The translations under genes and the position numbers were made by a program. Of a stretch of 50,806 nucleotides of DNA, positions 36,178-44,471 are shown one piece after another. Below the pieces are notes generated by a model that saw only the letters and a list, made by a program, of their open reading frames with translations, was not told the DNA's origin and ran no database searches. Numbering within the stretch: position 1 is the first letter of the stretch; every line of letters begins with the position of its first letter. The stretch is from Bacteroidetes bacterium RIFCSPLOWO2_12_FULL_35_15 (GTDB taxonomy: Bacteria; Bacteroidota; Bacteroidia; 2-12-FULL-35-15), in NCBI GenBank assembly GCA_001769385.1, contig MEPB01000048.1, positions 85,548 to 136,353 of the forward strand. The letters run 5' to 3'.

Positions 36178-36930
36178 TTATTTTGCTGCTTTATTTGCTG
36201 CGACAATATATTGCTCCAATGCCATTGTCATGGATGGTGCTTTAGGACTAGGCGCAAAAATATCAAGTTTTAAACCAGCCTTCAGCGCTGCCTGGGAAGT
36301 TGTTGGGCCAAAACAAGCAATACGGGTTTTGTTTTGTTTGAATTTCGGGAAATTTTTAAACAAGGATTTTATTCCTGCCGGACTAAAAAACACGAGAATG
36401 TCATAATTTACATTTGCCAGATCACTAAGATCACTGCTAACAGTACGATACATTATAGCTTTAGTGAATTTTATTTTTTGTTCTTCCATCTTATCCGCAA
36501 TTTCCTCTTTATGAATGTCAGAACAAGGCAATAAAAAATTTTCGTTTTTGTGCTTTTTAATAACTTCCATTAAATCATTGATAGTTTGTTTCCCATGAAA
36601 GATTTTACGCTTACGGTAAAGAACATATTTTTGAAGATAGAAAGCTGTCGATTCGGAGACACAAAAATATTTCATTGATTCAGGTGCTGTAACACGCATT
36701 TCCTGACACATTCTAAAAAAATGATCAACTGCACTTCTGCTGGTCATAATGATAGCAGTATGTTCCAGGATGCTTATTTTCTGTTTTCTGAAATCCTGAC
36801 CGGAAATGCCTTCGATATGAATAAAGGGACGAAAGTCTATTTTTACATTGCATTTTTTTGCAAGGTCAAAATACGGTGATTTATCACCTTCAGGTTTTGG
36901 TTGGGAAACTAATAAAGTTTTTACTTTCAA
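36178..36930 (-). CDS. hemD: uroporphyrinogen-III synthase
   Basis: The protein has 250 residues. It starts at a TTG (36930), since a stop lies 15 bases upstream in frame and no ATG is nearer. The two-domain fold is visible: first KVKTLLVSQPKPEGDKSPYFDLAKK, then IIMTSRSAVDHFF, AFYLQKY, LLPCSDIHKEEIADKM and DILVFFSPAGIKSLF. The enzyme closes hydroxymethylbilane to uroporphyrinogen III in haem synthesis. The sequence is of the diverged Bacteroidota type, often beside DUF4271. The DUF4271 gene is 58 bases upstream on the same strand. Confidence 0.82.
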   Translation of the reverse strand: MKVKTLLVSQPKPEGDKSPYFDLAKKCNVKIDFRPFIHIEGISGQDFRKQKISILEHTAIIMTSRSAVDHFFRMCQEMRVTAPESMKYFCVSESTAFYLQKYVLYRKRKIFHGKQTINDLMEVIKKHKNENFLLPCSDIHKEEIADKMEEQKIKFTKAIMYRTVSSDLSDLANVNYDILVFFSPAGIKSLFKNFPKFKQNKTRIACFGPTTSQAALKAGLKLDIFAPSPKAPSMTMALEQYIVAANKAAK

Positions 36931-36988
36931 TTTTGTTGAGTTTTAGTTAAACAGAAACAAAACCTTGAATACTACTCGTTGCATAAAA

Positions 36989-37795
36989 TTAGTTCGTTCT
37001 AAGCAGAAATAATTTTACCATTATTACAAAGGGTAATATTTCAAGAGCGCAAAGATATAAAAATAAATAGAATAGCGAAAATCGTATGCTGCTATAGCCG
37101 ATAATAATTCCGCGGATAATTCGTGCAAGTATAAATATCACAATCGTACAAATACCTGTATAAATAAAAATGGATGGAGATATTTGCTTGACAAATACGA
37201 TAGCGATCACAATTGGAAGCAGGATCAAGGCCAATGTATTTCCATATAAATAGATCATTAAAATATATTCTGATGCCTCTTTATTGGTTTGAAATATATA
37301 CCCGAACACTTTTATGATTATTACTTTAATAAGATAAGTGATTGCGATAAAAAGAGCAATAATTAAATAGGAAACAGCTTTGTTCCCGGAGGGAGGCGGA
37401 ATATTAAAGTAGGATAAAAGTTCTGAGAAAAACAATGTTAACGAAAGAACAAAAAGTATCCATAAAAAAACAGACACTCTGTTTGTAAAAGAAAATTCTT
37501 CCCGTTTCAATTGATTTGCAACTCGGGGGATAAAAAACCCTTTAACAATCTGATTTAATCTTTTTCTGTTGGAAACATACAGCCAGGTAAATAAAATAAA
37601 AGATAAAAATAAAATTCCGGCAACCCAATAATCATATTTTGTTGAATGAATTTTTGTGGATGTATCTTTTGTTTTCAGTAAACTATTTTGAAATAAGGAA
37701 GGAATAGTAAGTGTATCTTTTGATTGAGTTGTGTTAATTACAGTGTTTTTGACACTATCAGCAGGAATAATATGTTTACTGTTTTTAGGAGGCAC
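36989..37795 (-). CDS. DUF4271 domain-containing membrane protein
   Basis: The protein has 268 residues and starts at GTG. A Ser/Thr/Lys-rich N-terminus with no helix (about 1-50) is followed by about six membrane helices. Function is unknown, but the family is recurrently next to hemD in Bacteroidota, as here (58 bases). A possible link to haem or envelope metabolism is only guilt by association. The low-complexity head precedes the first helix near residue 52. Confidence 0.72.
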   Translation of the reverse strand: MPPKNSKHIIPADSVKNTVINTTQSKDTLTIPSLFQNSLLKTKDTSTKIHSTKYDYWVAGILFLSFILFTWLYVSNRKRLNQIVKGFFIPRVANQLKREEFSFTNRVSVFLWILFVLSLTLFFSELLSYFNIPPPSGNKAVSYLIIALFIAITYLIKVIIIKVFGYIFQTNKEASEYILMIYLYGNTLALILLPIVIAIVFVKQISPSIFIYTGICTIVIFILARIIRGIIIGYSSIRFSLFYLFLYLCALEILPFVIMVKLFLLRTN

Positions 37796-37869
37796 TACTC
37801 TTTAATATTTATTTCTACACTATTTACAAAAAAAATATAAACTATAATAGCCGATGAGTTCTTGTCATC

Positions 37870-38868
37870 CTATCTTCGATAATTAAAAACCCTTGAAATA
37901 TTGAACCCGAATTTGAATCCACCTTTCAGCCATCCATCAGTTGTGTAAGGGATATAGTTGTTTTCAATAATTCCTGCAGAATTTGTAAAATTCATATGGA
38001 ACACATGTCCCCCGGTTTCTATTTCGATACCAATTGCAAGTGGGTTATAAAAAGGAGCCATACTGTTTTTTGTTCTGTATTTCGAAAACGTATAAAAATA
38101 ATCAACAATAATTGCAATGCGTTTAGTAAGTTTTAACCGCGCACCTGTTCCTAAGGCAAACAGATCATTTGTTTCTACGGCCCCATTATCAGGATTGAAT
38201 TGGGCAACAATGAAATTGCGATGCTGGTAGGATGGAATTATTTCCATCGAAAAACGTGAATTAAATTTGCGGGCAATGATAAGCTGATTGGTGTATGCAA
38301 ACCTGTGAATGTCCTTTTGTTTAAAATCTTTAACAGTTATTGTTCCGCTATAAAACAGAGTTGGTGTTTGAGGATTATAACTAACGTCACCATAATACAC
38401 CAAGGATATAGGAATATGGTTATCAGTTGTCTGACTTAAAAGTTTATATTTTAATAATCCGTCAATCAATTCTTTTTGTTTGCTACGGCCAACACCAATT
38501 GTTAATTTATCAGTGATACCAAAATCAAATCCAAAACGAACATCAGATATATTATCTAAACCATAAAGCGCATGTCCTCCTCCGTTTTCTGTTCCGCTGT
38601 TTCCGAAACGATGCGAAATATTAAAATCAAACGTTTTGGCCTTTACTGTTTCAATAGATTGAGCATTAATGATCTTAGAACCTTTAAAAGTAGCTATTGT
38701 CTTTTCGTGCGTTTTTGGCCCTCCAACGGAATCCAGGAGGCTCAGCATATCATCTTGTGCAAATCCATTTATACCGGCCAGCATCAGAAATAGGACGATA
38801 GATTTTTTTATTGATACGATACTTTTGTTTGATATTTTTAAATATAGGATGTTATTTTGTACGGTCAT
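37870..38868 (-). CDS. DUF5777 family outer-membrane beta-barrel protein
   Basis: The protein has 332 residues. A long positively charged head precedes a hydrophobic core with LMLAGINGFAQ, the likely signal-peptide end near residue 38; the true start may be downstream of the annotated ATG. The body shows alternating strands such as FDFNISHRFGN and DVRFGFDFGITDKLTIGVGRS, as expected of a barrel, with two further repeats near the end. Members are abundant in Bacteroidota next to YceI-type genes, often in redox or electron-transfer contexts; function is not established. YceI lies 38 bases upstream on the same strand. Confidence 0.72.
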   Translation of the reverse strand: MTVQNNILYLKISNKSIVSIKKSIVLFLMLAGINGFAQDDMLSLLDSVGGPKTHEKTIATFKGSKIINAQSIETVKAKTFDFNISHRFGNSGTENGGGHALYGLDNISDVRFGFDFGITDKLTIGVGRSKQKELIDGLLKYKLLSQTTDNHIPISLVYYGDVSYNPQTPTLFYSGTITVKDFKQKDIHRFAYTNQLIIARKFNSRFSMEIIPSYQHRNFIVAQFNPDNGAVETNDLFALGTGARLKLTKRIAIIVDYFYTFSKYRTKNSMAPFYNPLAIGIEIETGGHVFHMNFTNSAGIIENNYIPYTTDGWLKGGFKFGFNISRVFNYRR

Positions 38869-38906
38869 GTTCGATTTTTCGGGCTAATATATTTTCCGGA
38901 TTAATA

Positions 38907-39455
38907 TTAATTCTTTTTATAGGGTTCAAGTACAGCATCAATTTTTACATCCGTAAAATCGGGAATAATTCCTGAATATAAAAACGGAATTTTAATATTA
39001 TGATCGGCAAAAGTAAATTTAAATTTTGACGACAACGTAATTTCTTGTCCTTTTACAGTTACTGTTCCTTCAATAGTTCTGTCTTTTTCAACGCCATGAA
39101 TGATTAATTTTCCGGTAGCTGTCACTTTGTATTCGCCCTCTTTTGTCCAATCAATTGTTTCATTGATCTTACCTTTAAAAAAAGCATTTGGAAATTTTTC
39201 ACATTCTGCATAATTTTCATTAAAGTGTTCTTTCATCAAAGGTTTTGGAAAATCAAACGCATTCATAATTATTTTTATTTGCAGATCCCCTGTCGTAATA
39301 TTTAATAATGGTTTTGTTATTTTATTAACTGCAGAAATGTTTTCCATGGAGGTAGGAGAGAAAAAACTGATCTCGCAGGCTTTGGCCCAATAAATTTGGC
39401 CAAAAGTGTTTGAATAAATAGTAGTTGCGAATGCCAATAAAAATAATTTTTTCAT
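38907..39455 (-). CDS. YceI family periplasmic protein
   Basis: The protein has 182 residues. A signal peptide (residues 1-19, ending NTFGQ) precedes a lipocalin-like barrel. It shows the family pattern of an N-terminal strand (EISFFSPTSMENISAVNK), then GDLQIKIIMNAFDFP and a C-terminal KFKFTFADHNIKIP. YceI proteins bind polyisoprenoid or other lipid-like ligands in the periplasm. It is followed by the DUF5777 barrel, and the pair may function together, which is inference. The next gene upstream is the MORN-type lipoprotein, 85 bases away. Confidence 0.88.
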   Translation of the reverse strand: MKKLFLLAFATTIYSNTFGQIYWAKACEISFFSPTSMENISAVNKITKPLLNITTGDLQIKIIMNAFDFPKPLMKEHFNENYAECEKFPNAFFKGKINETIDWTKEGEYKVTATGKLIIHGVEKDRTIEGTVTVKGQEITLSSKFKFTFADHNIKIPFLYSGIIPDFTDVKIDAVLEPYKKN

Positions 39456-39540
39456 AAAATTTGTTTTTTTTAGTTGGTTGGATAAGGCAATAATTAGAGC
39501 ATGCCATTAATTAATTGCTTAGAAAACCGTAAATTATTTT

Positions 39541-39996
39541 TTATCGTAATTTTTTTGTTTCAATTAAAGTCCCTTTTTCATCCCAGATCATCCATTTCCC
39601 ACTTTCTATATCATCATGATAAAAGCCATCATAGCGTTTTTTCCCGTTTTCATACCAGGTAGTAGTTTTCCCGTTTTTTTTTCCTTCCTTAAAAGTTGTT
39701 TCGCTCCATGGTGTTCCATCTTCATACCAGCTTTTCCAAATACCATCTCTGTGACCATCTTTCATCATCCCACGGATTTTTATGACTCCGCTCTTATAAT
39801 ATTCAATATTTTCTCCATTTTCGATGCTTGGTTTTTTTGCTCCGGAAACTGTAAATGTAGTTTGTGTAGTATCTGCTTTTTGTGCCTGATTTTCAATAAT
39901 TATTTTGTCCTCAATTTTTTGTTTAGGTGAATTAGAACATGAAAAAAAAATTATTAAAACCAGTGGGATGCCGATAAAATGCTTAATCATGTTCAT
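39541..39996 (-). CDS. MORN-repeat (YwqK-like) lipoprotein
   Basis: The protein has 151 residues. A lipoprotein signal (IIFFSC, Cys near residue 21) precedes a disordered stretch (about 25-65). Three or four MORN_2 repeats follow (YYKSGVIKIRGMMKDG, SWYEDGTPWSETTFKEGKKNG, TWYENGKKRYDGFYHDD). These repeats make a beta hairpin sheet, and some are called YwqK-type 'antitoxins', a label I would not transfer here. The start overlaps the polyprenyl synthase stop by one base (TAATG), so it is in the same operon. No function is known. Confidence 0.75.
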   Translation of the reverse strand: MNMIKHFIGIPLVLIIFFSCSNSPKQKIEDKIIIENQAQKADTTQTTFTVSGAKKPSIENGENIEYYKSGVIKIRGMMKDGHRDGIWKSWYEDGTPWSETTFKEGKKNGKTTTWYENGKKRYDGFYHDDIESGKWMIWDEKGTLIETKKLR

Positions 39997-40967
39997 TAAT
40001 TTTTTCGTTCGGTAGTATATTTTACTAGTCCATCCAGCGCTTTTTTAGCCGGAGAGTCAGAAAAAGCAGAAAGAATTTCCAAGGCTTTGATCTTATACTT
40101 ATTCATCTCCTTTTCAGCATATTCTATTCCTCCGCTTTTAACCACAAAGTCAATTACTTCAGCAACTTTTTTAGGATCATTGTTATTGTTTTTCACAATA
40201 TTAATGATCTTCCTTTTATCAGAAAACGAAGCATTATTTAATGCATAGATCAAAGGCAGGGTCATCTTTTTTTCTTTGATATCAATTCCTGTTGGCTTCC
40301 CTATGTTAGAGCCATCGCCATAATCAAACAGATCATCTTTTATTTGGAATGCTATACCAACTGCCTCGCCAAAAGATTTCATTTTCCCGATCACTTTTTC
40401 ATCAGTTGTTACCGATGCTGCGCCACAGGCACAGCAGGATGCAATAAGTGATGCGGTTTTTTTGCGGATAATATCATAATAAACCGATTCGTCAATATCC
40501 AGTTTTCTTGCTTTTTCAATTTGTAATAATTCCCCTTCACTCATTTCCCGAACCGCATTGGATACTAATCCTAATAAATGAAAATCTTTATTATCAATAG
40601 AAAGCAATAAGCCCCGCGACAATAAAAAGTCACCAACTAATACAGCAATTTTGTTTTTCCATAATGCATTCACCGAAAAGAATCCTCTTCGTTCATTGGA
40701 GTCATCTACCACATCATCATGAACCAATGTTGCGGTGTGTAACAATTCAATTAGAGAAGCAGCACGGTAGCTGGATTCATTCATTTCGCCACAAACTTTT
40801 GCAGATAAAAACACGAACATAGGTCGCAATTGTTTCCCTTTACGTTTTACAATGTAATGCGTGATCTTATCAAGCAATGGAACCGAACTTTTCATTGAAG
40901 ACTTAAACTTCAATTCAAATTCTTCCATTTCCTTTGCTATCGGTGCTTTAATTTCGTTTACTGTCAT
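39996..40967 (-). CDS. long-chain polyprenyl diphosphate synthase
   Basis: The protein has 323 residues. The first aspartate-rich motif DDVVDD (84-89) and the second DDLFD (211-215) bind Mg2+-diphosphate, and the Arg/Lys pair (RRGFFSVN) follows. Small residues before the first motif (TAT) predict a long product such as octaprenyl or heptaprenyl diphosphate for menaquinone; exact chain length is not determinable. It overlaps the upstream small membrane protein by 4 bases (ATGA) and touches the MORN lipoprotein downstream. IspD, another isoprenoid gene, is about 3 kb away on the same strand. Confidence 0.9.
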   Translation of the reverse strand: MTVNEIKAPIAKEMEEFELKFKSSMKSSVPLLDKITHYIVKRKGKQLRPMFVFLSAKVCGEMNESSYRAASLIELLHTATLVHDDVVDDSNERRGFFSVNALWKNKIAVLVGDFLLSRGLLLSIDNKDFHLLGLVSNAVREMSEGELLQIEKARKLDIDESVYYDIIRKKTASLIASCCACGAASVTTDEKVIGKMKSFGEAVGIAFQIKDDLFDYGDGSNIGKPTGIDIKEKKMTLPLIYALNNASFSDKRKIINIVKNNNNDPKKVAEVIDFVVKSGGIEYAEKEMNKYKIKALEILSAFSDSPAKKALDGLVKYTTERKN

Positions 40968-41152
40968 AAAAATAAATTAGGTTGATTTTTTTTGTTCAAT
41001 AAAAATATCAATAAAATAAAACCAACAATAAAAATAATAGGACCGGAAAAAATCCCTTTAAATAAATCCGGCCAATGCATGATCTTAAATAAATAACCTT
41101 CTAAAACTAAAAAAAATCCAACAACAATTAAAACAATTGAAAATGCTTTCAT
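40964..41152 (-). CDS. small two-helix membrane protein with a GldL-like FKIMHWP motif
   Basis: The protein has 62 residues. It has two membrane helices (about 4-24 and 34-54) separated by GYLFKIMHWPDLFKGIFSG, and a polar Lys/Asn tail. The FKIMHWP segment resembles the first helix-loop of gliding-motility GldL and occurs in many short Bacteroidota membrane proteins. A GldL function is not implied. It abuts rlmN (stop at 41153) and overlaps the polyprenyl synthase by ATGA, so it is translated as part of that operon. Confidence 0.75.
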   Translation of the reverse strand: MKAFSIVLIVVGFFLVLEGYLFKIMHWPDLFKGIFSGPIIFIVGFILLIFLLNKKNQPNLFL

Positions 41153-42232
41153 TTAGATCTTTTGAATTTTCATTTTTCGTATTTCAAACCCTTCTTTATT
41201 CTTATTAGCAAGTTGTCCGCAAGCGGCATCAATATCCTTACCCCGACTTCTTCGAACATTCACAATAATATTTTTGTTTTCTAAATAGTTGGCAAATGCA
41301 TCCAGTCGTTCAGGCGTTGTTTGCTGAAACTCACCATCATCAATCGGGTTATATTCAATAATATTTACTTTACAAGGAATGTGTTTGCAGAATTTCGCTA
41401 AGTCTCTTGCATCATCTAAGCTGTCATTAAAATCTTTGAAGGCGATGTATTCATACGTTACGCGGGTCTCCGTTTTTGAATAAAAATAGATCAATGCTTC
41501 CGCCAATGCTTCGAGGGAATTACTTTCGTTGATAGGCATAATGTGATCTCGTTTTGCATCACTTGCAGCATGAAGTGATAAAGCCAGGTTAAATTTCACT
41601 CCATCATCTCCCAATTTTTTTATCATTTTTGCAACTCCTGCAGTACTGACAGTAATACGCTGTGGCGACATGTTTAATCCTTCGGGAGATGTAATTTTTG
41701 AGATCGACTCCAACACATTTTTATAATTGAGTAACGGTTCTCCCATTCCCATATAAACAATATTTGTGAGAGGTGTATTGTATTTTTCTTCTGCCTGATT
41801 TTTTATTAAAACTACCTGATCATACATTTCATCAGCATTCAAATTCCTTAACTGTTCCAACTTCCCTGTTGCACAGAATTTACAGGTTAAACTACAACCA
41901 ACCTGCGCTGAAATACAGGCGGTCATCCGTGTAGTACTGGGAATCAAAACCCCTTCTACAATATTTCTATCGTATAATTTGAATGCATTTTTGATCGTAC
42001 GATCCTTGCTGATCTGCATGTCGTCAATGCTAACTGCATTAATAACAAAATGCTTGTCCAGTAATTCACGTGTTGCTTTTGAAAGGTTTGTCATCTCTTC
42101 AAAAGTACGGGCAGATTTTTTCCAAAGCCATTCATACACTTGTTTGGCACGAAAAGACTGATCACCATTTTCAATAAAAACAGTTTTAAGTTCTTCTAAT
42201 GAAAGTACACGTATGTCTTTTTTTGTTTCCAA
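41153..42232 (-). CDS. rlmN: 23S rRNA (adenine-2503-C2)-methyltransferase RlmN
   Basis: The protein has 359 residues. The radical SAM cluster cysteines are C113, C117 and C120 in CSLTCKFCATG, and the catalytic C-terminal cysteine is C338 (IDAACGQLA). YMGMGEPLLNY and SLHAA are the usual second-sphere motifs. RlmN methylates A2503 of 23S rRNA and A37 of some tRNAs. The gene is the first of a likely operon with the 62-residue protein and the polyprenyl synthase. It is divergent from the amidohydrolase across 133 bases that carry an inverted repeat. Confidence 0.95.
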   Translation of the reverse strand: METKKDIRVLSLEELKTVFIENGDQSFRAKQVYEWLWKKSARTFEEMTNLSKATRELLDKHFVINAVSIDDMQISKDRTIKNAFKLYDRNIVEGVLIPSTTRMTACISAQVGCSLTCKFCATGKLEQLRNLNADEMYDQVVLIKNQAEEKYNTPLTNIVYMGMGEPLLNYKNVLESISKITSPEGLNMSPQRITVSTAGVAKMIKKLGDDGVKFNLALSLHAASDAKRDHIMPINESNSLEALAEALIYFYSKTETRVTYEYIAFKDFNDSLDDARDLAKFCKHIPCKVNIIEYNPIDDGEFQQTTPERLDAFANYLENKNIIVNVRRSRGKDIDAACGQLANKNKEGFEIRKMKIQKI

Positions 42233-42274
42233 GGAATTATCGAATTGTATTAAAAAAATCTATGCGAATTTACG

Positions 42275-42336
42275 AATAATTCCCCCTTTAAAAGGTGGAA
42301 AGATGAAAGAATTACTGTGTATTGGAGGGAATAATT
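42275..42336. repeat. inverted repeat between rlmN and the amidohydrolase
   Basis: Left AATAATTCCCCC and right GGAGGGAATAATT are near-complements. The region resembles the 'TTCCCCCTTTAAAAGG' extragenic repeats of Bacteroidota. It could be a hairpin in the leader of either gene. Confidence 0.4.
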
Positions 42337-42365
42337 TGTAATTTAGAAGCTCACTTTTTGAATTT

Positions 42366-43595
42366 ATGCGTCAAATTTCTGCTGATTATATTTTCCCTGT
42401 TTCTTCCGAACCTATTAAAAACGGGCTTGTAACTATTGATGATGCTGGCGTGGTGTTGAATGTGGCAGCAAATATATCCGAAATCGAAAATCCGAAATGC
42501 GAAATTGAATTTTATGAAGGGATTATTTGTCCTGGATTTATAAACACACATTGTCATTTGGAGCTTTCTCATTTGCGTGGGCAGGTGGCTGAACACACCG
42601 GAATGACGGGGTTTATAAATGATTTTATTAATAAACGAACAGCTTTCCCGGTTGAAGAAATTGAGTTGGCAATTGGTAATGCGGAAACTGAAATGATCAA
42701 AAACGGTATCGTTGCGGTTGGCGATATTTCTAATAATAGTAATACGTTCAAACAAAAAGCAAAAGGAAATTTAGCATATCATACATTTATCGAAATTTTT
42801 AACCTTGATCCAGCTAAAGCAGAAGAAGTTTTTGAAAAGGCGCTTAATTTAAGAGACCAGCTTCAACAGCTTTCAACTTTCAACTTTCAACTTTTCAACT
42901 CCATCGTTCCTCATGCACCTTATACAATGTCGGAAAGGTTATTGAAAATGATCGAGGGTTATGCGGTAGAAAATAAAAGTACTATTAGCATTCATAATCA
43001 GGAAAGCGAAGGAGAAAGCGAATTGTTTATTTCAAAGAGTGGTGTTATGTTTGATGCGTTTAGGGCAATGGGATTAAATGCTGATCTGATGCAAAAAACA
43101 GGTGTTAATTCCCTGAGATCAACACTGCCGTTTTTAAAAAATGTTTCTAAAATTTTATTGGTTCATAATACATTTACTTCCAAAGAGGATATCGATTGGG
43201 TAAACTCTCAACTCTCAGATCTCACATCTCAAGTCTCACATCTCACATCTCAAATCTACTTCTGTACCTGTCCGAATGCTAACTTGTATATCGAAAACAG
43301 GTTACCCAATTATAATTATTTTATAGAAAAAAATGCCCGGGTAACAATCGGAACAGATAGTTTAGCATCTAATTGGACTTTATCTGTGTTGGATGAATTA
43401 AAAACCATTACAAAATATTATCCTGATATTCCGTTGCAAACATTAATCACCTGGGCAACAAAAAATGGCGCTGAGCTTTTGGGATTTACACAATTAGGAA
43501 CTATTGAAAAAGGAAAAAAACCGGGATTGAATTTGTTGAAAAATGTAAATGGATTAAAAATTTCTGAACAAACGGAAGTTCTGAAGTTGATATAA
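42366..43595 (+). CDS. amidohydrolase family metal-dependent deaminase
   Basis: The protein has 409 residues. Metal ligands are present: H62-x-H64 in NTHCHLE, H210 (SIHNQE), H267 (LVHNTF) and D331 (IGTDSLASN). This pattern fits the cyclic amidohydrolases that deaminate nucleosides or guanine-like rings (SsnA/TRZ-ATZ/aminofutalosine deaminase type); the substrate is not fixed. Two segments are foreign to the family layout: residues 168-178 (QLSTFNFQLFN) and 281-297 (SQLSDLTSQVSHLTSQI). They are encoded by 7-base tandem repeats (42871-42899 and 43207-43255). The reading frame is intact, so the gene should still be functional. Confidence 0.82.
   Translation: MRQISADYIFPVSSEPIKNGLVTIDDAGVVLNVAANISEIENPKCEIEFYEGIICPGFINTHCHLELSHLRGQVAEHTGMTGFINDFINKRTAFPVEEIELAIGNAETEMIKNGIVAVGDISNNSNTFKQKAKGNLAYHTFIEIFNLDPAKAEEVFEKALNLRDQLQQLSTFNFQLFNSIVPHAPYTMSERLLKMIEGYAVENKSTISIHNQESEGESELFISKSGVMFDAFRAMGLNADLMQKTGVNSLRSTLPFLKNVSKILLVHNTFTSKEDIDWVNSQLSDLTSQVSHLTSQIYFCTCPNANLYIENRLPNYNYFIEKNARVTIGTDSLASNWTLSVLDELKTITKYYPDIPLQTLITWATKNGAELLGFTQLGTIEKGKKPGLNLLKNVNGLKISEQTEVLKLI
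42871..42899 (+). repeat. 7-base tandem repeat TTTCAAC inside the amidohydrolase gene
   Basis: TTTCAAC occurs at 42871, 42878 and 42885, followed by TTTTCAAC at 42892. It encodes residues 169-178 (LSTFNFQLFN). Confidence 0.9.
43207..43255 (+). repeat. seven degenerate 7-base units CTCANNT inside the amidohydrolase gene
   Basis: Units are CTCAACT, CTCAGAT, CTCACAT, CTCAAGT, CTCACAT, CTCACAT and CTCAAAT in direct order. Because 7 and 3 share no factor, three units give 7 residues: SQLSDLT, then SQVSHLT, then SQI. Confidence 0.92.
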
Positions 43596-43726
43596 AAATT
43601 GATGGCAGATACTTATGATCTTTAGTATTTACGCAGTTTTGTTAAAATCGTAATAGATTCAATCGTATGTTTGTGCCGGTTTATTTAAAAAAAATTAATC
43701 ATTTTTGATCTTAAAAATCATAACAA

Positions 43727-44392
43727 TCAGCGTTCCAATAAAGCTTCTGCAATGATCAAATCCTGAGAAGTAGTAATTTTTATGTTTTCGCGATCCCCTT
43801 CTATCAGATTTATTTTTTCTCCCATCGCTTCTAAAACACTGGCATCATCTGTAAATGTTGACTGGTAAGGTTTTAAAAATGCTTTTTTCAATAAACTCGA
43901 ATGAAAGCATTGTGGTGTTTGAATAATGAAATAGTTGGTACGGTCAACAGATCTGTTATTCCCATCAATAACTTCGCGAATTGTTTCTGTTACTGGAATT
44001 GCCGGACATGCATTGCCTTTTTGTTTCGCAGTTTCAAACAAATTAATTATTAGTTGTTCTGTTATTAATGGTCTGGCAGCATCATGAACACCCACAATAC
44101 AGTTTTCAGGAACAAGGGCCAATCCGTTTTTTACAGACTGATAACGGGTTTCACCTCCATTGGTTAAGGTAAGAGGAATAGTAAAATTGTACTTTTTGCA
44201 AAGAATTCCCCATTCATCATTGAGTTGATCTGCTAAAACAAGGATGATTTTTATTTCAGGGATGGCATTGAAAAACTTTTCTAATGTATGCATTAACACC
44301 GGTTTCCCTTTCAGTTCAATGAACTGTTTGGGAACAGCATTATTCATGCGTGTTCCGGTTCCTCCGGCTACAATGATGATGTATTTTTGCAA
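43727..44392 (-). CDS. ispD: 2-C-methyl-D-erythritol 4-phosphate cytidylyltransferase
   Basis: The protein has 221 residues and starts at a TTG (44392), with no in-frame ATG upstream before a stop. The nucleotidyl-transferase core shows IVAGGTGTRMNNAVPKQF, VHDAARPLI and FTDDASVLEA. The enzyme couples CTP to MEP in the non-mevalonate isoprenoid pathway. It is the only MEP gene in the window, and lies downstream of queA (79 bases, with a terminator hairpin between). Confidence 0.93.
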   Translation of the reverse strand: MQKYIIIVAGGTGTRMNNAVPKQFIELKGKPVLMHTLEKFFNAIPEIKIILVLADQLNDEWGILCKKYNFTIPLTLTNGGETRYQSVKNGLALVPENCIVGVHDAARPLITEQLIINLFETAKQKGNACPAIPVTETIREVIDGNNRSVDRTNYFIIQTPQCFHSSLLKKAFLKPYQSTFTDDASVLEAMGEKINLIEGDRENIKITTSQDLIIAEALLER

Positions 44393-44400
44393 TTTTTTTT

Positions 44401-44456
44401 CTTTAAAAAAGAAGATGGTTAATAATCATTGATATTTCCAACAATTAGTAACCATC
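44401..44456 (-). terminator. rho-independent terminator after queA
   Basis: Arms GATGGTTA (44414-44421) and TAACCATC (44449-44456) are perfect complements around a 27-base loop. Read on the minus strand the stem is followed by TTCTTTTTT. The loop is long, so stability is modest. Confidence 0.5.
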
Positions 44457-44471
44457 CTCAAATATCAAAAT

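Noticed and set aside
39541-39996. Toxin-antitoxin role for the MORN lipoprotein
   Set aside because: YwqK-type labels exist for this repeat, but no toxin gene is adjacent and it is an operon member with a lipoprotein signal.
42871-43255. CRISPR-like array
   Set aside because: The units are 7 bases in direct tandem without spacers and lie inside a coding frame.
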